From Thermoleophilia bacterium (lineage in GTDB: Bacteria > Actinomycetota > Thermoleophilia > Gaiellales > Gaiellaceae): 33,849 nt of DNA. The stretch is from NCBI GenBank assembly GCA_025925195.1, contig JAICLU010000008.1, positions 1 to 33,849 of the forward strand, written 5' to 3'. Made by a program: the position numbers and the translations under genes. This document shows positions 8,985 through 15,609 of this stretch, piece by piece (position 1 is the first letter of the stretch; each line of letters begins with the position of its first letter). The notes below the pieces were generated by a model. It was not told the DNA's origin. It made no database searches and was given only the letters and a program-made list of their open reading frames with translations.

Positions 8985-9847
8985 GCGACGGCGTCGGCGA
9001 TCACGAAGACTGCGAACGCGACGCTGATGACGCCGTTCATCGTGAAGAAGGCGGCGTCGAGCCGGCGCAGGTCGTCCGGGCGCACGAGCGAGTGCTCGTA
9101 GACGAGCAGCGCGGCGACCGCGGCGACGCCGATCCAGTAGAGCGCGCCCACGCTGAGACCGACACCTGCCGCGACGAGGCAGGCGATGGTCGCCGCGTGC
9201 GCGAGGCGCGCGCCGAGGAACGCGCCGCGCACGCCGAAGCGCGTCGCGATCGAGTGCAACCCCTGTCCCCGGTCGACGTCCAGGTCGAACAGCGCGTAGA
9301 AGAAGTCGAAGCCCGCGACCCAGAACGTGACGGCGAGGCCGAGCAGCCAGGCCTGCCACGGCAGGTGGTTCGTGATCGCGACCCACGCGCCGACGGGGGC
9401 GAGACCGTCCGCCGCCCCGAGCCAGAGATGGCAGAGCCACGTGAAGCGCTTCAGGTACGGATAGACGGCGAACGCGGCGACCGGGATCGGCCAGAGGACG
9501 TGCGTCAGCGGCGCGAGCTGCCAGACGCTGACGAGGAAGAGCGCAAGCGACGCGGCGCAGAAGAGGACGACCTGCGCGATCGTCAGCTGGCCGCTCGGGA
9601 TCTCGCGCCCGGCCGTGCGCGGGTTGCGCGCGTCGATGCCGGCGTCGACGAGGCGGTTGAGCGCCATCGCGAGCGACCGTGCTCCGACCATCGCGAGCGT
9701 GATCCAGAGCAGGTCGTGCCCGGAGGGGCGGCTGCCGGTCGCGAGGAACGCCCCGACGTACGCGAACGGAAGGGCGAAGACCGTGTGCTCGATCTTGACG
9801 AGCCGCGCGTAGCGCGCCGGCAGGGGTGCGAGAGCCGCCTCGGTCAC
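8981..9847 (-). CDS. UbiA-family prenyltransferase (4-hydroxybenzoate polyprenyltransferase-like; MqnP-like possible)
   Basis: MALNRLVDAGIDARNPRTAGREIPSG, YPYLKRFTWLCHLWLGAADGLAPVGAWVAI, FDLDVDRGQGLHSIATRFG; GTG start. Confidence 0.88.
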   Translation of the reverse strand: MTEAALAPLPARYARLVKIEHTVFALPFAYVGAFLATGSRPSGHDLLWITLAMVGARSLAMALNRLVDAGIDARNPRTAGREIPSGQLTIAQVVLFCAASLALFLVSVWQLAPLTHVLWPIPVAAFAVYPYLKRFTWLCHLWLGAADGLAPVGAWVAITNHLPWQAWLLGLAVTFWVAGFDFFYALFDLDVDRGQGLHSIATRFGVRGAFLGARLAHAATIACLVAAGVGLSVGALYWIGVAAVAALLVYEHSLVRPDDLRRLDAAFFTMNGVISVAFAVFVIADAVA

Positions 9848-9867
9848 GACGTGTCCATGCTAGACCC

Positions 9868-9900
9868 CGTCACGAAACCGTCACGAAACGGTCACGAATG
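9868..9900. repeat. Three 11-bp tandem direct repeats (CGTCACGAAAC, CGTCACGAAAC, GGTCACGAATG)
   Basis: Read directly, exactly contiguous, 21 bp upstream of the ubiA-like start codon. Confidence 0.9.
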
Positions 9901-9943
9901 TGTCCCGCCTGCCCCATCCGGCCATGCCTGCCGAGGACCTGGC

Positions 9944-9962
9944 AGCCCCCATTTGCAGGGCT
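9944..9962. terminator. Hairpin AGCCC-ccatttgca-GGGCT followed by TTTT on + strand
   Basis: 5-bp stem with short T-run in the mogA/ubiA intergenic region; T-run is on the + strand although both flanking genes are on minus. Confidence 0.35.
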
Positions 9963-9987
9963 TTTCCAAATCGTGTCTGACACCGGG

Positions 9988-10455
9988 TCATGTCTGTTCG
10001 TGCGCTGTCGCTTCGTCTGCGAGGAGGCGTAGGGCATGCTCGAGCGCCGGGCGGAGGACGGCGTAGCCGTCGCGGCAGCCGCCGGTCGAGCCGGGAAGAT
10101 TGACGACGAGGGCGCTGCCGCTGACCCCGGCGACGCCGCGCGTGAGGAGGCCGTGCGGGGTCTTGGCGATCGAGTCGGCCCGGAGCGCCTGGGCGATGCC
10201 CGGCGCCTCGCGATCGAGCACCTCGAGCGTCGCTTCCGGCGTCACGTCGCGCGGAGCGAGGCCGGTGCCGCCGGTCGAGAGCACGACCCGCGCCGTCGCC
10301 GCGAGCTCGCGGAGCGCGGCCGCGATCTGCTCCCGCTCGTCGGGGACCACGCGCCGCTCGACGTCGTAGCCGTCGCCGGCCAGCAGCTCGGCGAGCAGGT
10401 CGCCGCTCCTGTCCTCCGCCTCACCGCGCGAGACGCGGTCGGAGACCGTGAGCAC
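9988..10455 (-). CDS. mogA: MogA/MoaB-family molybdenum cofactor biosynthesis protein
   Basis: LTVSDRVSRGEAEDRSG, VLSTGGTGLAPRDVTPEAT, VVNLPGSTGG; GTG start. Confidence 0.88.
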   Translation of the reverse strand: MLTVSDRVSRGEAEDRSGDLLAELLAGDGYDVERRVVPDEREQIAAALRELAATARVVLSTGGTGLAPRDVTPEATLEVLDREAPGIAQALRADSIAKTPHGLLTRGVAGVSGSALVVNLPGSTGGCRDGYAVLRPALEHALRLLADEATAHEQT

Positions 10456-10463
10456 CGCCGCCT

Positions 10464-10913
10464 TCAGACGACGACCTCCTTCGTCTTCTCGACGAGCGTG
10501 ACCTCACCGATCACCATCGCCTTGTCGATCGCCTTCGCCATGTCGTAGACCGTGAGCGCCGCGACGGTGACGGCAGTGAGCGCCTCCATCTCGACGCCCG
10601 TCTGCGCAGTCGTCTCCGCGACGCCGGTGATCGCGACGCGATCCTCGTGCACCTCCAACTCGACGCCGACGTGGGAGAGCGGCAGCGGATGGCAGAGCGG
10701 GATCAGCTCGCTCGTCCGCTTCGCGGCCATGATGCCGGCGAGCTGCGCGGTCGTCAGCGCGTCGCCCTTGGGCAGCTCGCGCAACTGGCGCGCCGTGTCC
10801 GGCGACATGCGCACCTCGCCGCGCGCGACCGCGCGCCGGCGCGACAGCGGCTTCGCGCCGACGTCGACCATGCGCACCGAACCCGACTCGTCGACGTGAC
10901 TGAGCTCGTTCAT
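10464..10913 (-). CDS. moaC: Cyclic pyranopterin monophosphate synthase
   Basis: [80 protein letters not shown]. Confidence 0.95.
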   Translation of the reverse strand: MNELSHVDESGSVRMVDVGAKPLSRRRAVARGEVRMSPDTARQLRELPKGDALTTAQLAGIMAAKRTSELIPLCHPLPLSHVGVELEVHEDRVAITGVAETTAQTGVEMEALTAVTVAALTVYDMAKAIDKAMVIGEVTLVEKTKEVVV

Positions 10914-12286
10914 GATCGCGCTCTCCTCCCGAGGTGCAGCAGGTCGCTCCGGTAGCGCCACGCGGCACGCCAGCGACCGACCCCTTCGCCGTACAGGACG
11001 TCGAGCGCGTTGCGCAGCGCGCGCTCGGTGCGCGCGTCGTACGGAAACCACCAGCCCGGCTTCACGCGGCCGCGGTCGGAGTCGACGTACTTCACGCGCA
11101 CACACTCGTACAGACCGTGCTTCCCGCTCGTCCGACCGAAGCCGGAGGCCTTGACGCCGCCCCACGGCGCCTGGCCGGCCGCGAACGAATACCCGAAGTC
11201 GTTCACCCACACCATCCCCGCCTCGACCCGCCGCGCGACCCGCGCCGCCTTCCCGAGGTCGCTCGTCCAGACGCTCGCCGCGAGCCCGAACGACGTGTCG
11301 TTCGCCTTGCGCACCACGTCGTCTTCGCCGTCGAACGGCTCGATGGCGACCGTCGGCGCGAAGAGCTCCTCGTCCGGCAGCGGCCCGTCGACGACGGTGG
11401 CCTCGCGGTACTCGCCGGAGAGGACGAGCGGCGCGATCTCCTCGTCGCGACGAAGCCCGGCGGCGCGCTCGCGCAACCGCCGTGCGAAATCGTCGTGGAG
11501 CGGACGCTCGACGTAGATCCGCTCCGCGCTGACGCACGCCTGGCCGGCATTGAGGAACGATGCGAAAACGGCGCCGTCCAGCGTGCGGCCGACGTCTGCG
11601 TCCGCGAACACGATCATCGGATCGCGGCCGCCCAGCTCGAGCACCACCGGACACCCCCGTGCGCCCGCGGCTGCGGCGACCGCCCGGCCGACCGCGACGG
11701 AACCGGTGAAGAAGACCTTCGCGATGCCGGGATCGGCCACGAGCGCCTCGCCGGCCTCCCGGTCACACGGCGCGAGCTGCACGAGGCCGGCGGGTGCGCC
11801 CGCCTCCTCGAACACCCGCGCCACCCAGTCGGCTGCGCGCGGCGCATGCTCGGACGGCTTGAGGACGACGCCGTTGCCGGCGGCGACTGCAGTCGCGACG
11901 ATGCCGAACGGGATCGCGAACGGGACGTTCCACGGCGTGATCGCGCCGACGACGCCGAGCGGCTCGTACAGGACGCTCGCCCGCTTCGTCTTCAGGTGCA
12001 ACTGCGTGAACTCGACGCGCTCGTCTCGCAGCACCCGCTCGACGTTCCGCCCAAGCCATTGCGCGTGATCGGCAGCTGCGTAGAGCTCGTTCGCGATCGC
12101 CTCGGTCCGCGGCTTGCGCGTCTCGGAGACGACGGCGTCGGCGATCGCGTCCGCGTGGCGGAGGACGCCGCGCTGCACCTCGCGCAGCAGGCGAGCGCGC
12201 TCTGCGAGCGTGTGCCGCGCCCACTGCTCCTGCGCGGCCCGGGCCGCGGCGACGAGCGAATCAGTGCGAACCGCGGTCGTCGCCAT
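10910..12286 (-). CDS. Aldehyde dehydrogenase family protein, with a shortened catalytic domain
   Basis: [60 protein letters not shown] (nucleophile Cys), [13 protein letters not shown]. Confidence 0.9.
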   Translation of the reverse strand: MATTAVRTDSLVAAARAAQEQWARHTLAERARLLREVQRGVLRHADAIADAVVSETRKPRTEAIANELYAAADHAQWLGRNVERVLRDERVEFTQLHLKTKRASVLYEPLGVVGAITPWNVPFAIPFGIVATAVAAGNGVVLKPSEHAPRAADWVARVFEEAGAPAGLVQLAPCDREAGEALVADPGIAKVFFTGSVAVGRAVAAAAGARGCPVVLELGGRDPMIVFADADVGRTLDGAVFASFLNAGQACVSAERIYVERPLHDDFARRLRERAAGLRRDEEIAPLVLSGEYREATVVDGPLPDEELFAPTVAIEPFDGEDDVVRKANDTSFGLAASVWTSDLGKAARVARRVEAGMVWVNDFGYSFAAGQAPWGGVKASGFGRTSGKHGLYECVRVKYVDSDRGRVKPGWWFPYDARTERALRNALDVLYGEGVGRWRAAWRYRSDLLHLGRRARS

Positions 12287-13754
12287 GCGCAAATGCTACG
12301 CCGACCCGGTCGAGATCCGCGAGCTGCGCGGCGATCCACGCGGCGAGATCGTGTTCGCGCACGCTCGCCCGTGTCTGCTCGAGGCGCCGCCGCTTCTCGT
12401 CCGGGTCCATCGCCAGCGCCTCGTGGATCGCCTGGGCCTGCCCGTAGATGTCGAACGGATTGACGGTGAGCGCCCAGTCGCCGAGCTCCTCGTGCGAGCC
12501 CGTGTTCTCCGAGAGGATCAGAACGCCGTTGCGCTCGTTGACGAGCGGCGCCTCCTTCGACACGAGATTGAGCCCATCGAAGACGGCGTTGACGAGCAAC
12601 GCGTCGTACTGCTTGTACGCGGCGACCGCCTGCGCGAAGTTGTCGGCGATCTGCAGGTCGATCGGCGTCCAGCCCTCCGACTGGAAGCGATCGTTCACCG
12701 TGCGCGCCTCGCGCTGGATCGCAGCGAGGTACTCCGAGTACTCGGGGACGTCCTGTCGCGACGGGTCGAGCAGCGCGAGCAGGGTCACCCGGCCGTGCAG
12801 CTCGGGATGCATGTCGAGGAACAGCGCGAACGCGCGGAAGCCGCGCACGACGTTCTTCGACGGGTCCGTGCGGTCGACACGGAGGACGAGGAACTCAGGC
12901 CGCCGCTCGACGATCGCCTGCTCCTGCTCGAGCACCGCCGGGTCGGCACGCAGGTCGTCGAACTCGCCCGGCTCGATGCCGAGCGGATGGCTCGTCACCT
13001 GCGTCCTACGGCCGTCGTGCACGACCGTCGAATCGTCGTAGTCGACGTCGGCACCGAGGATGTCCTCGCAGGCGCGCAGGAAGTTGCGCTTCCAGCGCTC
13101 GGTGTGGAACCCGAGCACGTCGTTCGCGAGCACGCCCTCGTGCACCGCGCGCCGCAGGTGCTCCGGCAGCACGTGCCAGTAGTCGGTCTCGGGCCACGGG
13201 ATGTGCACGAAGTGCGCGAGCAGCGCATCCGGCCGCTCCTCGCGGACGAGCTTCGGCGCGAGGTAGAGGTGGTAGTCGTGGAAGAACACCGCGGCGTCCG
13301 GCTCGCGGTCGAGCTCGGCGACCGTCGCGCGCGCGAAGCCCTCGTTGACCGGGAGGTAGCCGTTGAACCACGCGTTGTGCAGCCCGAGGTCGACGTCGGG
13401 CGCGTACGGGAGGCCCCACATGTAGTGCTGCAGGAACCACAGCGTCGGATTCGCGACGACGTTGTAGTACCAGTCGTAGGCGGACGCTTCGTGCGCGACG
13501 AGCCGCATGCGGTACGGCGAGCCCTCGCGCGACGTCTCGTCGAACGCGTCGCCTCCGTGCTCCTCCGCGACCTCGCGATCCTCGTCGTTCATCGCGCTCG
13601 CGATCCACGTCACGTCGTGGTGCGCGACGAGGCTGCGGAGCGCCGTGACGAGGCCGCCGCCGCCGCGCTTCGCGATGCGCTCGCCGGCCGCGTCGCGTGC
13701 GTACGACACCGGACCTCGATTGGCAACCACGATCAGCTTGCGGCGCGCGCTCAT
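12261..13754 (-). CDS. otsA: GT20 family alpha,alpha-trehalose-phosphate synthase-like glycosyltransferase
   Basis: VVANRGPVSY, GGGGLVTAL, FFHDYHLYLAPKLV, HIPWPETDYWHVLP, RVDRTDPSKNVVRGFRAF, LLDPSRQDVPEYSEYLAAI, NAVFDGLNLVSKEAPLVN. Confidence 0.85.
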   Translation of the reverse strand: MSARRKLIVVANRGPVSYARDAAGERIAKRGGGGLVTALRSLVAHHDVTWIASAMNDEDREVAEEHGGDAFDETSREGSPYRMRLVAHEASAYDWYYNVVANPTLWFLQHYMWGLPYAPDVDLGLHNAWFNGYLPVNEGFARATVAELDREPDAAVFFHDYHLYLAPKLVREERPDALLAHFVHIPWPETDYWHVLPEHLRRAVHEGVLANDVLGFHTERWKRNFLRACEDILGADVDYDDSTVVHDGRRTQVTSHPLGIEPGEFDDLRADPAVLEQEQAIVERRPEFLVLRVDRTDPSKNVVRGFRAFALFLDMHPELHGRVTLLALLDPSRQDVPEYSEYLAAIQREARTVNDRFQSEGWTPIDLQIADNFAQAVAAYKQYDALLVNAVFDGLNLVSKEAPLVNERNGVLILSENTGSHEELGDWALTVNPFDIYGQAQAIHEALAMDPDEKRRRLEQTRASVREHDLAAWIAAQLADLDRVGVAFAHGDDRGSH

Positions 13755-13798
13755 TCACGGAACCTATCCGGCCCGTGCCGGTGGAAACAGCGACGCCC

Positions 13799-14266
13799 TT
13801 AAGAGAGGCGCTTGACGAACCGGAGCGTCGAGCCTCGCGTCCCGGGGCTCGACCGGAGCTCGAACTCGTCGGCGATCGACTTGATGATCGCGATCCCGAG
13901 CCCGCCCTCCGCCAGTTCCTCGCCCTGCGGCGGCGGGGGCGCGGCGGGGTCGAAGCCCTCGCCGTCGTCGACGATCTCGATGCCGAGCCGGTCCGGATGC
14001 AATTCGTAGCGGACGTCGACGCTGCCGTCGCCGTTCGGCCCGTAGGCGTGCCGTACCGAGTTCGACACCGCCTCGGTGAGCGCCAGCTTGAGGTCGGCCA
14101 TCGTGTCGTCGGGGATCCGGCGCAGCTGGCCGAGGCCGGTGAGCGCGAGCCGGCAGAGCGTGATGTACTCGGGCTTCGCCGGGATCCGGAGACGGACCGT
14201 GCGGCCGCCGCCGTCGTCGATCTGATCGGCGGTCATCGCCGGCTTGGTCGTGGTGTGCATCGTCAT
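13799..14266 (-). CDS. RsbW-like anti-sigma factor / serine-protein kinase (HATPase)
   Basis: LRIPAKPEYITLCRLALTGL, ADLKLALTEAVSNSVRHAY (N-box), IEIVDDGEGFDP (G1), EGGLGIAIIKSIADEFEL. Confidence 0.85.
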   Translation of the reverse strand: MTMHTTTKPAMTADQIDDGGGRTVRLRIPAKPEYITLCRLALTGLGQLRRIPDDTMADLKLALTEAVSNSVRHAYGPNGDGSVDVRYELHPDRLGIEIVDDGEGFDPAAPPPPQGEELAEGGLGIAIIKSIADEFELRSSPGTRGSTLRFVKRLS

Positions 14267-14273
14267 TGAACGC

Positions 14274-14299
14274 TTTCCCGCAGATTCGCCGGCGTAAAC
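14274..14299 (-). promoter_or_regulatory. Candidate SigB/SigF-type promoter upstream of the RsbW-like gene (GTTT-N16-GGGAAA)
   Basis: Minus strand GTTTACGCCGGCGAATCTGCGGGAAA, 7 nt before the ATG; resembles GTTT-N14-16-GGGTAW with one -10 mismatch. Confidence 0.35.
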
Positions 14300-14371
14300 C
14301 CGCCGATTCCTACTCGTTCCGCCCGTTCCATCGTAGAGACATTGACCCGCCTACCCGCGGACGTCGCCGCG

Positions 14372-15562
14372 CTAACGCGCCGGCCGCGCAGTCAGGAGCA
14401 GGGCCAGGCTTCGGCGTCGACCGTCGCGGACGACCGTGAAGGTCGCACGCTGCCCCGGGCGCAGCGAATTCGTGACGATCCGGACGAGCGTGTCCGCATC
14501 GTCGACGCGACGGCCGTCGATCGCGACGATCACGTCGCCGCCGGTCGTCACCTCTTCGCCGAGGAAGGTCTCGCTGCCGGTGCCGCCGCGGATGCCGGCG
14601 TCGTCGGCGGGCCCACCGGGCGCGACGCGGTCGACGAGCGCCCCGCGATCGACCGGGAGCCGGAGATGGCGGGCGAGCGTCGGCGTCAGATCCTCAGCCT
14701 GCACGCCGGCGTACGCGTAGCTGACGTGTCCTTTAGTCAACAACGCGTGGGCCGAGCGGCGGACGGCGTCGACGGGGACCGCGAAGCCGATGCCTGCGGA
14801 GCCGCCCGAATCGCTGCGGATCTGGGCCGTGATCCCGATCACGCGGCCGGCGGCATCGAGAAGCGGGCCGCCGGAGCTGCCGTGGCCGATCGGCGCATCT
14901 GTCTGGATCGCGTCCGTCAACTGGAAGTTCGGGGCCGTCAGCGCGGCGATCGACCGGCCGACGGCCGAGACGACGCCGACCGCGAGCGAGTCTGCGTTCC
15001 CGAGCGGACTGCCGATCGCCGCCACCGGCTGTCCGACGACGACGGACGACGAGCGGCCGAGCGGCAGAGGCGCGAGCGGATGGCGGGCGGGATCGACGCG
15101 CAGCACGCCGACGTCGTCGAACACGTCCCAGCCGACGATCGACGCGGCGACCCGGTCGTGGTCGGGGAAGACGACGTAGACGCTCGAGGCCGGCCTGACG
15201 GTGCCTGAGGTCTCGCCGGCGTTCGTGATGACGTGCGCGTTCGTGAGGATCGTCCCGGCGCCCGAGACGACGAAGCCGGAGCCCTGCGAGCCGATGCCGC
15301 CGAAGTAGGCGAAAACGGTGACGACGCCCGGCGACCGCTCGCGGAAAATCTTGGCGGCGGGAAAGGCCGAGCCGGCGACGCCCGCGGCGGCCGGCCCGGG
15401 AGCGGCGGGGCGGACGACGGTCTCGCGGACGGTCGTGGCGGTGCGGCCGCCGATGCCGGTGGCGCGGCCGATCCCAAGCGCTGCGAGACCGCCGGCGACA
15501 GCGCAGAGCAGCCCGATGACCGGCAGGCGCACGGCCGGACTGTATCCCGCTGCCGTTTTCAC
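14372..15562 (-). CDS. Membrane-anchored trypsin-like serine protease with PDZ domain (HtrA/DegP-like)
   Basis: ILTNAHVI (His), DVGVLRVD (Asp), GHGSSGGPLLD (Ser), C-terminal PDZ GALVDRVAPGGPADDAGIRGG; N-terminal hydrophobic segment. Confidence 0.9.
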   Translation of the reverse strand: MKTAAGYSPAVRLPVIGLLCAVAGGLAALGIGRATGIGGRTATTVRETVVRPAAPGPAAAGVAGSAFPAAKIFRERSPGVVTVFAYFGGIGSQGSGFVVSGAGTILTNAHVITNAGETSGTVRPASSVYVVFPDHDRVAASIVGWDVFDDVGVLRVDPARHPLAPLPLGRSSSVVVGQPVAAIGSPLGNADSLAVGVVSAVGRSIAALTAPNFQLTDAIQTDAPIGHGSSGGPLLDAAGRVIGITAQIRSDSGGSAGIGFAVPVDAVRRSAHALLTKGHVSYAYAGVQAEDLTPTLARHLRLPVDRGALVDRVAPGGPADDAGIRGGTGSETFLGEEVTTGGDVIVAIDGRRVDDADTLVRIVTNSLRPGQRATFTVVRDGRRRSLALLLTARPAR

Positions 15563-15570
15563 GTGGAAAC
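15555..15570. promoter_or_regulatory. Near-perfect 16-bp palindrome GTTTTCACGTGGAAAC overlapping the protease start codon
   Basis: CACGTG core with GTTT/AAAC arms; candidate operator. Confidence 0.45.
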
Positions 15571-15576
15571 CGACGA

Positions 15577-15602
15577 CCCTCCTAGACTTGCCCTCCTAGA
15601 CT
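15577..15602 (+). repeat. 12-bp direct repeat CCCTCCTAGACT x2, 14-bp period, immediately before the M28-like start
   Basis: Read directly at 15577-15588 and 15591-15602; each copy holds a TAGACT (-10-like) hexamer. Confidence 0.85.
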
Positions 15603-15609
15603 GGGCGGC

